A stretch of DNA of 64,000 nt from Holacanthus passer (GCA_025331565.1 JAFREQ010000091.1:566001-630000); one strand, 5' to 3'; numbered from the stretch's first letter, positions 1 to 13,196 are shown. Notes: a model not told the origin generated them from the letters alone. Numbers and translations: made by a program.

Positions 1-3000
1 TAGAAAGTGCACCGTTATACACAGAGAGGTGGTCTGGACACTGTCAGAGTCACTTAATATGGTTTCATGTTTATTTTCTTTAGAGCTTTGCTTCAGCTAA
101 CAGTCACAGATTAGAGGATGACACACCTGCTCTCCACTCTTTTCTTGCTTTAAATTAAAAATCAACTTATTTTATGTAACAACAAAGTCAATTAGGATGG
201 AGCATTGAAGGTCAAACTTCATGGTTCACCTTGATGTTTAGGTGTTAACAGACAGGTTGCATTTTGAGGAAATACAGACTGTATTGATTGTATTTACTGT
301 ATTAACTAAATTCCATAACTTTGCAATGTTACATGATGTACAAAGCCACATGATCGTACTTTAGTTCTTTGGTTCTTAGGATGAAGGATCCATGGATTCA
401 TGCTCTGGACATATCTATTAGCTAAGCCCTTGCAAACAAATATGGATCCTGACATCCACCAAAGACCATCATTCAACCAAAAAAACCAACATGCTACTCT
501 ACGTCACCACAGCCTGTTGACTGCCTAATTGCTATCCATTGTTCAATTGAATCAAAAATGAAAAGCATAATCATTCCATTTAATCGGAAGAAGTAGATCA
601 CTGTCTAAATCATTGTAAATGACAATAAACAGAACCTATTGCTATTATCTTAATTATGTTGGTGGCATCTTGTAAAAAATAAAATAAAAACAAAAACAAC
701 AACAAAAATAGATTCATAAGATAAGGGGGAAATAAGAGACAATGGGGAAATTTCCATTTGGGATCATCTGAAAAAAAAAACCCATTGTCAACGAGCTGAA
801 GAGAAGGCTGGTTCCTGGTTGACAGTGGATATTAGGAGGTATATGGTTTTCACCTGATAGCAACAGCTTTGCATGTGCAGAGTGTGCAGAATAAAGTGGC
901 CATTTATTTAACTTGGAAATGTTAACTTTGTGAAATTGCCCTTCATTTACATGAATTTATTCACTGTACTATATCTTTCATCTTGCATTTGAATACATTT
1001 CCTTACATTTTACATATTCATTCGAGTTGCATCTGCATTATCTAATATTATACCTTTCCCTACCTTTGCTTAAATTTTGCATTTGGCTCATTTACTTACA
1101 TTTTACAATAGACTATCTCCTTGCACATTGCTATTTGTGTCATTCCTCTCCACTTCACACCTGCCTTAGGTGCACTTTTTACACGACTATTTTTGCCTAC
1201 ATTTTCCCTAGTGCCTGTGCCATATGTCTAAATAATGATACATTATGATTAATCAGAACTCATGGGGTGCTGGCAGCTCTTTCTTTGCTCCATATGATCG
1301 ACTTTAAAACTGTTTTTTAGTGACAGCTGTGAACAAAAAAAGGACAAGGGAGGGAATACGCTGCATTTCTGGCTGAATGCACAGACAGCAGCCACCTTTC
1401 CTCTTCTATATCACTCAACACAAGAAAGAGTGTGGTCTATGTGGAGTTCAGTCCCAGAGGGCTGCATTGTAGGGCGGAAGGCCTGAGACTCATTCATGAC
1501 CTTCCTTGAATGCAGGCCGGGGGGGTAGGAACAGACTGGAACGAGGTCTTGAACTTGTGGTCGGCAGGTTGGCCACTTTCTGCCGTGTCTTCCCGTCCGG
1601 CTGCAGGGCGTGTAAAGCTCTCTGCTTGTCTGGCTTTGTGTTTTTCTCAGTCTGTCTTCTCTTTTTGTATTTGCCTAACCTTTTCACACTTCAGTCTCTC
1701 TTATTTTGCACATACATATTTGGAACTATCTTGGTACTGTGCAGCTTTCCAGTTCTTTCCTTTCTTAAAGGTCTGCCTTTCCCTTCACTATTTCAACTTT
1801 TTTTTCTTCATCAATGTCTTGTCATTCTTGCTGTCTTTTAAAAGACAGAAGGAGTTCTTGCCATTCTATCTATCACTATTAATAACTATATTACTATAGA
1901 CCAAATTCAATGCTGAGAAGTGGTAACTTCTTGCTATAGGTTTTAAACAAACTTAATTAAGTTGGCCAAACTAATTTGGAAGAAAAAATGAAGGTCAGCA
2001 GTAACATGATTACGATGTGAGCAGAGTTGATATTTGGTGTCTGCAGTCAGTGAGCACAGCAGGGAGTGGGGCGTGACATTTTTTCTATTTCCCCTCCAAG
2101 GATTCAGATTGAGAATATGTCCACATTAAGTTAGTTAAATTTAAAAATGCATCTTTTCTTTCTGTTACATTTAAGACATAGGCATGTCCAGTCACTGTCA
2201 AGGAAAGTTAAGTCCTCAAGTCCTTGCTGTCCCTTTCTCTTCCTCCTTCTGTGAACTATATTCAGAACATATGGTCACACAGTGCACATGTCACAACAGG
2301 TTTGGAGAAAAAGCTCTGCTGTTTGAGGGGAGGCTCAAAGAACCCAGGCAGCAACGAGGAGGACTACTGAGAACGTATTTAAGTCCCAGTCAAATCAATA
2401 CCAAAAATACCATCAAAGGAGAAGTTTGGGTGGTGGAAAGCGCTGCAGCAGCATTTTTTTTTCCAGTAACAGTGTTTTTTAAAAATAATTTTTAAGGTAT
2501 TTGTTCCTCTTTTTTGTTCTGAAATGTTTAATTAATAAACATCATAGATCTACAGTCTCTTCCAGCTTTATATTTTTTACCTCTCCCCTTTTCTCTCCTC
2601 CCTCCCACACTGCTCTTTCCGCTTCAGTGACCACTCACTCCTGTTTACCTTCATAAATGATTAATGATGGTTCATGAAAGCCCCTGAAAAAAAACACTCC
2701 TAATACTTCTCATGTTTGACTCGAATCATTTAACTTGCATGAATGATTCATCAATGGAACAGTTAATGCTTGTTGCGCTATGTGAACTGAAAAGTGATCT
2801 TCAGTCTGTTAACTCACTACACTATGAGTTAGAGGAGAGATATCATACGATCTATGTAACATAAGTTGTTTGAATCGAATTCTAGTGTCTGTGAGTGAAT
2901 TCTTCACACGGTGGACATGAATGCAGCATCCCTGCAGCATCCTCGGGGCTAGAATGCTTTGTAACGTTCATGTGTTGAGTTTGAGTTTGTTTTTCTTTTC

Positions 3001-4657
3001 TACCAGACTTTAAATGCAGCATGTGTCAAAATGTCAGTTTGTGAGGCGTCTGGTTGGCGAGTGTTCAGGATGTATTCCATGTGGCGTCCCCAGGTCGACT
3101 TCAGATGGGAATCTTTGTTGCATGTCATCCCCTTCTCCCTGCATTTCCTGTTTGCATGTCTTTATTTGATAGATAGTGTTGGCACTGCCGTGAATAATCA
3201 ACAGTATAACAAAGACGCAAGCAAAGTTGTCATAACCTAACATACTTTTAGTTGCAGCTGCAAGCACAAGAGTAAAATGGAGAAAACTAAATTCAAAAGA
3301 GAGAAATTAGCCTTAATTATATTCTAATTGATGATTCTGATGTGCAGTCACGTATCAATGTGTTAGTTCCTACTTTTTTTAATCATCAAACAAGCTCATT
3401 TTATAGTTATTAATTAATTCATTATTTGAAATAACCATTTGTTCAAAACATTTGTTAAACCAAAAGTCAAAAACAAAAAAAGAGTGCAACAAATTTGTGA
3501 TAAAAATATCTGATAAAATGTTTTTGTAGAAACATTTCAGTTAAAAATAAATGATGATGACAGCTGACACACAGTTCATGTGTCTGTGCTTCATAATCCT
3601 TAGAGTGAAATCGAAATTCTAAAACTCAAGTTCAACCTTGTTAGTTAAGTTAAACATGACAAGTGTTTGGTTCTTTGTTTGTTTTCGTTGTTTGTATGTT
3701 TGTTTTTGTTTTGTTGTTGTTTTTGTACACTGAGGGTTTTAAATTCAGAAGTGTATTGTCCATCATGACACAGGCCTGTGTGCCTCTCTATCAAAACTAA
3801 TCTTTCTAATGTTAATAACAAATGACTAAAGTCAGAGTCTCTCGATTCTTGTGTTTGGGTCATTGGTTCATTTGTGCACATTCAGCCCCACTACCACCAT
3901 GGACCGTAAAATATTAATACACTGAAGAAAAAATGAAAGTTATCTCAGCATAAGAATAACAATTAACTGAACTGGCAGCGAATAGTTTGTCAAATGTGTT
4001 AAGTTTTGTCATAAAAATGTGGCTTAAAACTGAAAAAAAAGTCAGTTTATGACAGAACAGCATATCTCATATATCACCAGGTCTCAGACATCAGCAGGCA
4101 CTGCCTGCCCGGGGCAATTAGCAAAATTAAACTTAATTCATGTAGTTTACCTTTCCATTTCAGATACCTTACTGTGGGTTTGAATACAGCCAGTGTGACT
4201 GACTCAACAGCACTGACCAGGCGGAGGCTGCACAAGTCATCCAGCCTTGCGTTGCATTCTAGCCTTGCCTGTGGGAGGTAGCCGCTGTCATCACCTGCTC
4301 TGCTTTTCTGTGTCATATCATAAGGATGTGTGTTGGCGCATGTACAGTCAGTTCCCATATAATTTAATATTTAAATTAAAAAAAGGCAGATTGAAAGAAG
4401 AGGAACTAATTGTGGAATGCCCAGTTTATTGCAGTGTCCATTGTTCAGTTTGTTCAGCTTGATTGTTGTGGATTTGTATTATTTGTAGCTGCATTGTTAA
4501 TTGTTGTGTGATGACAGCAGAGGTCATTGTGAAATACTGTACATCAAAGGTCGAGAGCTTGTGTTGCAAGTTAAGTTTATCGATTTGAATTGCCTGTTCT
4601 TAACAGCTGCTGTCAGGATCAATGCGAGGATGTGTGGACTACTGCAGACTACTGTGT

Positions 4658-4659
<2 letters not shown>
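1..4659. other. Non-coding, no recognised gene
   Basis: AT-rich sequence with only short unsupported open frames. I see poly(A)/(T) tracts, a T/G-rich stretch around 3660-3730 made of GTTT-type repeats, and pyrimidine-rich DNA near 1620-1850 and 2560-2640. No repeat family that I recognise and no splice-bounded coding exon was found. Confidence 0.6.

Positions 4660-4713
<54 letters not shown>
4660..4713. repeat. (CT)n microsatellite
   Basis: About 26 uninterrupted CT dinucleotides, directly visible. A long serine/leucine open frame crosses it but is a product of the repeat. Confidence 0.97.
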
Positions 4714-4715
<2 letters not shown>

Positions 4716-5896
4716 CCCGTTTGTCTCACTTACACAAACAATACACTACAGTGTCATGAGATGTAGTCTATGAGAGTTCAGTAACAGGGACGGTTATGGA
4801 GAAATTGTTTAAGTTAGGTTGGTGCACTCGCCTGCCGACACAAAAAATACTCATTGATTCATTGAATACTCATTGTCTGCGACTGCCTATCTGGCCCAAG
4901 AACTCATGGCATGTTATTGGAGGTTAGAGGACTACCTGTTCCTGTTAGTACTGACAGTCTGGTCATCTGCAACACAGCGACCAACGGAAAAGACATCAAG
5001 CCCTAGGTCCTCTCCCTGCTTTGAATAATGTGGGACCAACATGACACTGAGTGTGCAGGAGCTCGACAGTGTTGAAATAACATTCATTAAAGAGTCACGT
5101 GTGCAGAGAATCAGCTGGCCAACTAGCTTTCACTTTCCAAGTGGAAGCCAGTTAGCCTAGCTTTCTATCACACAGAACAACTGAAATTCACTTCTGTTTA
5201 GGAAAGTTTCACAGAGTATCAAAAAAGTGTGTTGCGTCACTATATACAACATGTTCTTCAGTAATTAGGCCATGTGTCCTCGCGACAACAGCTCTCAGAT
5301 GTCAGTCCATTGCTGTCATGCCTGTCCAGAGACTAGAAGCTTAGATGCCTTTTACACAAATGTCCAAAGCTGCTTTTTCTTCTTTTGAAAACTAGAATAT
5401 GCATATGTGTATGTGTATGTATATGTATATGTGCTGTATATGTACGATAGGTGCCTTATCATTATATATTCCCTTGCATAGAAATGGAGGAGAATTAAAA
5501 TTTCAATAAAACTTTAAAACTCTACTTTGCTTCAATGCATACATTTCCACTGCTCATGAAAAAAATTGCATTAAATTGAAATGAATCCATCATATTGGTT
5601 TCGTATTGCATATTTTATAGTACAGTGAAATTTTGAATATTTTCACAGCACATTGAGTTATGTATGAGTTTAAAAGAAAATGAAGAGCCAATGTTCATCT
5701 CATTGTCTCGACTCTCTCCCACCAGCTTCTTAATCACAACTCCTAATCACCTGATAATGTGAAATTAATGACCCTTGGCAAACTGTGCATTTGTGTCTGT
5801 TAATGTTCTATTTCACCTAATCACCTGGTAATATTAAAATACTGAACCTTGGAAATCATCAGCACTGCTCTATAATGGGTGTGTATGCATAGATAC

Positions 5897-5901
<5 letters not shown>
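4714..5901. other. Non-coding, no recognised gene
   Basis: No coding signal. A TATG-type simple repeat lies at about 5398-5445. The rest is unique-looking AT-rich DNA. Confidence 0.6.

Positions 5902-5934
<33 letters not shown>
5902..5934. repeat. (TG)n microsatellite
   Basis: About 16 uninterrupted TG units, directly visible. Confidence 0.97.
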
Positions 5935-5938
<4 letters not shown>

Positions 5939-6310
5939 ACAGTAGTAATTTCCTGGGTCTGTGTCAGAAGGTTAATGATGCATGGACTCATTAATCAAGG
6001 TGCAATGAGCTGGTGTTGCAACAAGACTTGACAGTAATGTAGTGTGTGTGTGTGAGACTTATGTCAGTTTGCCTGCATTCAATGAAATACAACACCCTGT
6101 ACAGTATAACGCCAGAGTGTGCAGTCATGTGATGAGTCATGAGCATGTTTTGCAAATGCATGTCATTGGCGGTGCATGTTTTCCAGATTGAGCGTCCTGC
6201 AGTGTGACAGCAGGGAGTGTTTGAACAGAGGAAGATGTGGAAAGTCACTCGGCATCATTGTGGATTAATTTCTTCGGTCTCCTTTCTGTTCCTCCACACA
6301 TCTTTCTATA

Positions 6311-6520
6311 GCTGCAGTGGCTCAGTGCTTGGGGGCTTGGCTTGGGAACCGAAGGGTGGCTGTTTCAAGTCTGCTCAGGGCATCTGATGATCTGGCAGCC
6401 CCATCACTCTATCACCCCCCAACAACTGCATGGCTTTTTGTAAGGCAATTTAAGCCTGTGTGTTTGAAATAGCATTAGAGTGAAAAAAATGCATTTCATC
6501 TAAGGGGATTGATAAAGTAA
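6311..6520 (+). mobile_element. tRNA-derived SINE-like repeat
   Basis: The head reads like a tRNA gene. TGGCTCAGTGCTTGGG at 6318-6333 fits an RNA polymerase III A box, and GTTTCAAGTC at about 6362-6371 fits a B box with mismatches. The body (gain/loss wording such as GGCTTGGGAACC) matches a SINE type that I know from percomorph genomes. No poly(A) tail or target-site duplication could be fixed, so the right end is approximate. It is old and degenerate. Confidence 0.5.
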
Positions 6521-6534
6521 TTCTCCAGCTTCTT

Positions 6535-6780
6535 CAGCTCAGCTTCAGTTTCTCCTTGCAATCTCCGGACTTCCTTGATCTCACTGAGACTTGGATCACA
6601 CAGGGAACACGTCCATCCCTGCATCCTATCCTGAGGCTACTCCTTCACCCACAGACCCACCGGCCAAATTCAATCTTCCTTTTCCAACCCCAGAAAACTT
6701 TACTATCTTCTCTATCCTCTCACCTGCTGACACCACCTTTACATCTCCCACTCTAATTTCCTTTCACCCCCTCCCCCAAT
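6535..6780 (+). pseudogene. LINE endonuclease relic (L2/Rex-like)
   Basis: Frames around 6556-6640 give PDFLDLTETW followed by an ITQGT-like run. This resembles the LTETW block of the apurinic endonuclease encoded by fish L2/Rex-type LINEs. The match is confined to some 60 residues split over two frames, and the following text is proline/threonine-rich and degenerate. No reverse transcriptase follows. I infer a short dead LINE piece, and the family assignment is tentative. Confidence 0.4.
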
Positions 6781-6807
6781 GAGGTACTAACCTCATTGGG
6801 GGGAGGG
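6769..6807. repeat. Near-perfect hairpin, 17-bp stem
   Basis: CCCTCCCCCAATGAGGT at 6769-6785 is followed by a 4-nt loop (ACTA) and then its reverse complement with one extra G at 6790-6807. It is directly visible. It could extrude as a cruciform or form a strong RNA hairpin. Confidence 0.85.
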
Positions 6808-7014
6808 ATACCTCCCTCCCCCCAACCAACCGCCTGCCCTCTTGAGTCTATCCCATATCACCTTCTCCTATCCATTGCTCCTGACTTCCCACCTCAGTAG
6901 TACATCCAACTACACCAACATCCAACTACCACTGGTTGTTTTCACTCACTCTAAAAGCAGCTTGAATGTACTATATTTTAAAGAAACCCACATGCAGCCC
7001 TCTTTCCAAAACAT

Positions 7015-7377
7015 GTGAGCATGCTGTATTCCCTCAACTCTGTATATCTCCACCAGAGCAACCTTCTTGACTGCCACCAGTCTGGTCAAGGCAGGCTAGT
7101 CAGCTGCGACTGTTCTTTTCTTATTGTTAATATCCTTGTTTCTACTGTGATGACAGACACCCCAGAGGAGAGCCCAGAGGACTGTCTGGTAAAGGTGGGG
7201 AAGAAAGGCCTTGTGATCAACCGAGGTGAAATTTGTGAGATGAAATGCAGAATCAGGTCATGGCCATGGCCCATGCAGTTCAATCTGGCGTTGAGAGGTT
7301 ACTATCCAGATGGCTTAGAGCCATTACCTGCAGTCACTGATGTTCCTGTAAAATTGTCAAAACAGCACTCAACGTGA
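7015..7377 (+). pseudogene. Unidentified ORF, possibly retroelement-derived
   Basis: A 120-residue open frame. From about residue 44 it has low-complexity-free text (TPEESPEDCLVKVGKKG, then CRIRSWPWPM and DGLEPLPAV). The CRIRSWP...DGLE arrangement resembles the linker before the reverse transcriptase in some fish Ty3/Gypsy polyproteins, but this is recollection of style and not a firm match. No protease or reverse transcriptase motif is present around it. No promoter, splice sites or partner ORFs were seen. It may be a degenerate retroelement piece or a chance frame. Confidence 0.25.
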
Positions 7378-7379
7378 CA

Positions 7380-8219
7380 TTTACCTCCCTCAAAGAGGTG
7401 TCTGGGGAATACTGACTGAAATATCAGACATCAGGCAGGTGCTGAATCATTGAAGTTCTGTTAAAGCTGAGAGCCAAGAAAACAGTGTTGGTTTATGTGC
7501 GAACCAAGTAAGCAGAGGAGGACATGAGGAAAAGCCTCAAGTACAGCAAGTAAACAGGTAAACAGGACTTTAAGCACACCATGGGGTTTATACAAATAGG
7601 TGTGCATCACATTTGATCTGACAAATGCCCTAATGGCTTTACAAAGGTGTGTGTAGAAAGTCGTGGAAGGCCTCAGAGATGAATGTTGCACACCTTAGCT
7701 TGGTGAAGTTCTGTGCTATTCCAACACCTTCAGCGAACACCTTGTGGATGTGAGGAAAGTGCTCTGCAGAATGTTGTGGCACAGAATTAAACTTCTAAAA
7801 GTGCAAATTGTTCAAGGATGATATCTGGTATTCATGTTGATCTGAAAGACCTGGAAACAGCATTGAGACTGAAAGACACCCATCCACATCATACCCTGAC
7901 TTTGACCTCCCATTTGTTGCACATGCAGTACAGATCCCTCCAGTGAAGGTGTAGGTGCTGAGCTGTAACAACATCAGGGTAAGTTGCACTCAAATGGGCA
8001 GTCTGTGATAAATTCAGAGAATATTTATACTATGCACCAATATTCACAGTTTTACTAACAACAACCCACTGAACTACATTTTGAGAACAGCCAAACCTCC
8101 TTCTCCAACAAACCTCTTAATATCTGTAAATGATTTTCCTTTCCAATCAAACGCAGTCTCAAAGTGAGTACAAAAGACTTTGTTCCAGCACCTGTGCCAG
8201 AGGAACCAGAGGAACCCAG
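7380..8219. other. Non-coding, no recognised gene
   Basis: No supported coding sequence. The short frames lack recognisable motifs. It lies between a possible retroelement relic and a SINE, so it may be decayed repeat DNA. Confidence 0.5.
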
Positions 8220-8407
8220 GGCGGCTGTAGCTCAGGAGGTAGAGCGGTTTTCCACCAATCAGAAGGTTGGTGGTTCAATCCTATGTGTTGATATGTCCTT
8301 GGGCAGGATACTGAACCCCCAAAATTGCCCCCGATGTTCCATCGGTATTTGAATGTATGTCGCTTTGGATGAAAAGCGTCTGCTAAATGAAATTGTAGAA
8401 TTGTAGG
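8220..8407 (+). mobile_element. tRNA-derived SINE
   Basis: Starts GCGGCTGTAGCTCAGGAGG, with a good polymerase III A box at 8228-8239 and B box GGTTCAATCC at 8272-8281, spaced as in a tRNA. The body contains CCTTGGGCAGGATACTGAA and ends with the widely shared fish SINE/LINE tail CTTTGGATGAAAAGCGTCTG (about 8363-8382) followed by an ATTGTAGA-type short tail. This is a classic teleost tRNA-derived SINE. Any open frame across it is incidental. Confidence 0.85.
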
Positions 8408-8667
8408 AACCACTGTAAGTTACTGATGGCAAGAATCAACTTTGGCAGGAACAAAAATCATTTCCAAAAATGGAAGAGGCTGAAGACAAACCCATCCCTC
8501 TAATACGGTTAACAAGAACTGCAAGACCGACGGAACTGTTGACAGATGATGACCTAGACACTGGAGTCAGTCAGATTAATATATTGCCAGGGAACATAGT
8601 TGGTTTAAGTTAGTACCTGTATGAACATATTAAAAGGCTAATGGGACATGAAGAACAGACACAGGTT

Positions 8668-9114
8668 AGTTCAACCAGGAGAGACAAGTAAATGAAGAAA
8701 GACAATTATATATATATACGACAAGTGACATGATATTGAAACTTGACAAAGAATTTTTGGCGTTTTGGACTCTGACACTGGTGGTGGTGACTGTAGACTG
8801 TGAAGCCAGATGGATGATGAAGTGATTAATGATTCTGCAAAGGCGAGGTGGTGATGGGGAGGTGGAGGGATGTGCGAATCAATGGCATGAAAGAGCTAGG
8901 GCAGAGAAAGATCGTACTTTAAAAGGAGAGCACGAAGATGATAGGCTAGTGATGAGGGTGTGACACCGTGCTATTGGATGGAAGAGATCAGCTGATGAGA
9001 CAGCTGATTACCAGAGACAGCCCCAAACACTGACAGCAGAGGAAAGATGAAAAATAGCTTGAGACAGAAAAAGCATTGTTGTCTTCCTGGCTGAGTTTAC
9101 ACTAGAACTTCATT
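8668..9114 (+). repeat. Unclassified dispersed repeat, copy A
   Basis: Homologous to 18371-18863 on the opposite strand. Shared blocks include ACCAGGAGAGACAAGTAAAT at the left, CGTGCTATTGGATGGAAGAG in the middle and CATTGTTGTCTTCCTGGCTG at the right. Copy A lacks about 68 bp present in copy B (at about 8772), between short GACTCTG-like repeats, and carries an extra roughly 35-bp GGTGG-rich insertion near 8840-8875. An (AT)n tract sits at 8707-8718. No transposase or TIR was recognised. The class is unknown. Confidence 0.8.
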
Positions 9115-11449
9115 TGTCAGAAGCCGTTAAAAAAAAACCAAGTGTACAGGACTAGAAATGGTATTGGATTTAAAATATATAAGTTAGGTAAAAATAAAAA
9201 ATAGATAAATAAATGCACGTTAAACTGTTATTTGACAGCTCCATGTCCATGTATGCTACTCACAACTGTCTTATAGTTACATTAAGTAGCCATAGTTAAT
9301 GTCCACGTTATCATCACGCTGTTACAGAGGAGTTATAAACAGTGATAAACAGTGTTGTAGCACATGATGTGATGTCAGTTATGGGTTTGTGTATGAGAAA
9401 AACATTATTATTTTAGTGACCAATAGAAACACTGTCCAAATGTTATTACCATCATTTTAAGTCTGTGACCTAAGAAAACATACCTTGATACTATGTGTTT
9501 TAATAATGGCCATGTATGCTACACTCACCAGAGGAGTAGATTTTAATTTTAATCAATTTTTAATTTAAATGCAGGTGATGTATTGTCAACTAGATAGAGA
9601 GTAAATAAACAGAACAAGCTACATATTCAACTGTGTGACTTCTTGTCAATGTTCTCAGCTGACTCAAGTCAGTGCTGTAAAAAACATTCTAGTTGTCGAT
9701 GTAAACCCTACAGTTCTGACCATTCTAATGCTGTGAATCACTTGTCGCTGTGCAACAATGGAGCTATTAATATACTGTGTCCAGCGAGGGGCTTCTCTCC
9801 TCGCTCGACACAAAAATCCCTTTCACAATTTACTTTGAAAGATATCAGGCCTGAGCCTTTGATGAATGAAAGCATATAAAATAATTTCCCTGCCCACTCA
9901 CATGTTTGTCAAACTATTCCGTAATCAATCTGTTTCACATCCTGTTTTTGGCAAATCAGCTCAGAAGCGGCGAGCTGATTTTCAGAGACGCTGCTCCTTG
10001 GCTTCAGCCATGATCACTTCCCATCATTATTACTGTGCTTTGTGAGTGTGCTGCCTGTTACTATTCAAGATGATTTGCAGAGGAGGGCAGTCATTAGCTT
10101 TATGAGGGCTCAAATGTGCACAGGAGCTAGAGGGTGTACAAATCATTTGCATGAGTGTGTGTTGGTATGTTCAGGCACATATGGCTCATTATTAATGCAT
10201 GTATGTTTCTGCATGTAAAAGGACCAGGGTTCAAATTACAGTATATACAGTGTGCACGTTTATGCCTGTGTGTCTGTGCCCATGTGACTGCTCATCTTTT
10301 ATTGTGATTAAGAATATGTATGATGTTTGTGTGTGTGAGTGTGCGATAGTGATTGCATCATTAATCTAAATTGGACCATCTGATATGTGAGTGGTGAATA
10401 AAGGGATTGTTCACACAGCGTGCATGGAATAAAATCACCATCTGCATGCAAACTATGCAGAGATAAGAAGTTTGGAGTGTAGCTAGAGCATATACAACAT
10501 TTCACATGGATGTACAGTACATACACACATGTAGGTGCCTTTGCACATACTGCATACTACATTACTACGCACATTTCCCTCCAGGTCAGTGTGCGAGTTC
10601 ATTCGTGTGTGTGAGTCCGTCTATCAGTGTGACTGCCAAGAGCTGCGCTACTGATGAGGGCTTTCTATACATGCAGGGTGAATAATTCCTACTTAGCCGG
10701 CTACATGCTGCGCCCACCAGGTCGTGAAAGTCACTTTGTGTCGCAGTAATTGGCAGGGTGATCCGCCGCATGGTGATTAGGCAGCTCGCAGTTGCTAAAG
10801 ACGTCTGTGTATCCAGGAGAAATCAGGAAGGCGGCGGTGGCGAAGATGCTGCACCAGTTGAATACATATTGTTAGAGAACATACATAGTGTAGGTACATT
10901 CATACACAATAATACACAGTACATTTGCACACAAACAGAGATGGAAATGGTGAGAATTTTCTGAGGGAACTCTTCTCTTAAAATGTTTTTTGTGAAACTG
11001 CTTCTCATAAAATCATTTGCCACTATGTGCTTGTCTCTGATGCATTTCACCTAAATATAATCATTAATTATTATTTTCATGAATTTATATGTGCATGGTT
11101 TAATAAGGTAATGCAGGAAATGTTTTAATGCCTAAAAAACTCAAGTTTGACCCTATAAGCTTCTGCAATATACTGATCTGACGGACTGTTCATCAACATG
11201 AACTTTGATATTAACACAAACATCTAATGTTAAATTAAATTGATGGCCATTGCAGAGCTGGGTTCCACTGTGCATTACACCAGACAAAGCTCGTTATTAA
11301 AGTTATTTTGTATATTTTGTCTATATAAAAACCCTTCACAATGTGAAACACACACTCACACAAATTGCTGTCTTTCAATGGTAACTGCAAGAGCAATCCA
11401 CAACCTTGTGATTATCAAACCGTCATCGAAAATGTGTACTTTACAGAGA

Positions 11450-11450
<1 letters not shown>
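9115..11450. other. Non-coding; possible conserved elements
   Basis: No gene seen. Two stretches (about 9930-10060 and 10690-10810) are less AT-rich, lack repeat character and contain homeodomain-like cores (TAATTGG, GTGATTAG), so they could be conserved non-coding elements. CA/TG-rich text occurs near 10320-10350 and 10500-10540. Confidence 0.4.

Positions 11451-11490
<40 letters not shown>
11451..11490. repeat. (CA)n microsatellite
   Basis: About 20 uninterrupted CA units. A shorter CA run follows at 11626-11642. Confidence 0.97.
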
Positions 11491-11491
<1 letters not shown>

Positions 11492-12585
11492 TAAAAGCGG
11501 TATTCAGCAACAGTGATCCAAGTGCCAGAGGGAAGATGCCAGCTGCTAGTTAGACACAAGTCAATTGGCAAAAAGCATTTACTGTGAGTGACATTACACA
11601 TACACACAACAAATCAGCACCACGCACACACACACACACACATGCTATGTACACACAAGAAAGTCAACACATCTGGCAAAACCAGTCGAAAGGAGAGTAA
11701 ATATTGAACTTATGTTTGTGTCAGTAATCAGTATTTAATGTTAGTGGACAACAACTTTAGCGTATTCTGATGTATACTGCAATAAGTGTTCCCTGAATAT
11801 GAGTTTAGTGACTTGACAAAAGATCTTTTTTTTTTTCTCATGGTGAAATGATATTGAAACTATTTGTTTGATGCTGAGCTAACTTTAAATTGATATGGAT
11901 GTAGATAAGACTAATATTTAACTGTTTAATTACAGCTAATCTTTTAAAGATTTTAAGCTCGTCCCAGAAAGTTGCCTAAAGTTGTCAAATCACTGATGGA
12001 GAACGGGCAGGGCTGAGAACTATTTACCAACACATTAGTCATGTTAACTTATGAGCTATGGCAGTGTATGAAGGCTCATAGCTAAGAATTTGTTTTGCCA
12101 TGTGGGAAAAAGAAATCTTATTGCATTGTTAAAATTTAATTTCAATAAGCAATCTGCACTTCTCTACTGGACTAATAATGACAATCATGACTCAATTTCA
12201 AGAAAAATCCTCCCAAATTGCTGTGGCGTCAAGAGGAATTAAGGCACTTAGGTATAATTCTGATGTGATAAGAACACAAAAGGACAATTTGAGTATAACA
12301 TCAAATAATGTCTAATTTTGAAAAAAAAGCTTTGGGTGACACAATTTGAACATAAATGAATGATTTTTTTTTTTTTTAATTAGACACTTTATTAGTCAAA
12401 GACAAGATTGGGAATGTGTCAGTGCAGAGGCATGTATCAGTGTCTCCACATTCGTATTAAACACACTCTGTCTTTTGTCTTTTGTCTGGGTAATGCTATG
12501 GCAGACATTTCCATGGTGCATTTTGTCATTCCCTCTGTCGCTCTCTGCCACGGCTTTTGTTTGGACAGGTTAATTGGTCGAGATT
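11491..12585. other. Non-coding, no recognised gene
   Basis: AT-rich sequence with homopolymer runs (11826-11837, 12365-12379). No coding signal. Confidence 0.6.
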
Positions 12586-12589
12586 GATT

Positions 12590-12960
12590 TTTCACCCTCA
12601 AGGGTACTCACACACATGTGCGCACACACACACACACACCAGCGTTTCCATCGCTTCAGAGGACATTACATTGACTTACATTCGTTTCCTGGAGACATAT
12701 TCCAATGAGAACCATAACCATTACTTATCTAATTTTAAATTTTAGTCTAACCTTAACCTAAACCTAACTCAAACCTTAAACCAAGTCTTCTCCCTAAAAT
12801 GTAATGATTTACGCTATGAGGACTTGTGTTTTATCCCCAAAAGGAACGCAAGTCCCACAATCTGACTGTTTAAACAGATTTATGTCTCCAGAGCACGAGT
12901 AATACATGTACACACACATTCACTCACACACACACACACACACACACACACCTGTACTGA
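12590..12960. repeat. Dispersed teleost repeat flanked by CA runs
   Basis: Contains GAGGACATTACATTGACTTA near 12659-12678, CTAACCTTAACCTAAACCTA-type text near 12748-12767, and CCCACAATCTGACTGTTTAA near 12854-12873. This wording is common to a dispersed percomorph repeat that usually ends in CA microsatellites, as here (12924-12950). The family name is not known to me. Confidence 0.6.
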
Positions 12961-13021
12961 CAGAGTGTTGCTGATATTTCATATTCGTGTGTGCTGGTAA
13001 TAAGGTTCATACTGCTCATCA

Positions 13022-13025
<4 letters not shown>

Positions 13026-13061
<36 letters not shown>
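13026..13061. repeat. (CA)n microsatellite
   Basis: About 18 uninterrupted CA units. Confidence 0.97.
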
Positions 13062-13063
<2 letters not shown>

Positions 13064-13196
13064 CGAATGGTCCTGTTTGTTATGTTTTTCTTTGATTGTC
13101 ATGTGGGTAGCCTCTTATTTACCTCTTATTTGATTGTTGTCAATATCAGGAGACATGTTTTCAATAACTAGGCATCTCTCCTTATATATGAATGCA

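Noticed and set aside
4501..4773. ORF over the (CT)n tract
   Set aside because: Ser/Leu repeat is only the translated microsatellite.
8228..8281. Functional tRNA gene
   Set aside because: A and B boxes are present, but there is no tRNA cloverleaf beyond them. The body and tail are those of a SINE.
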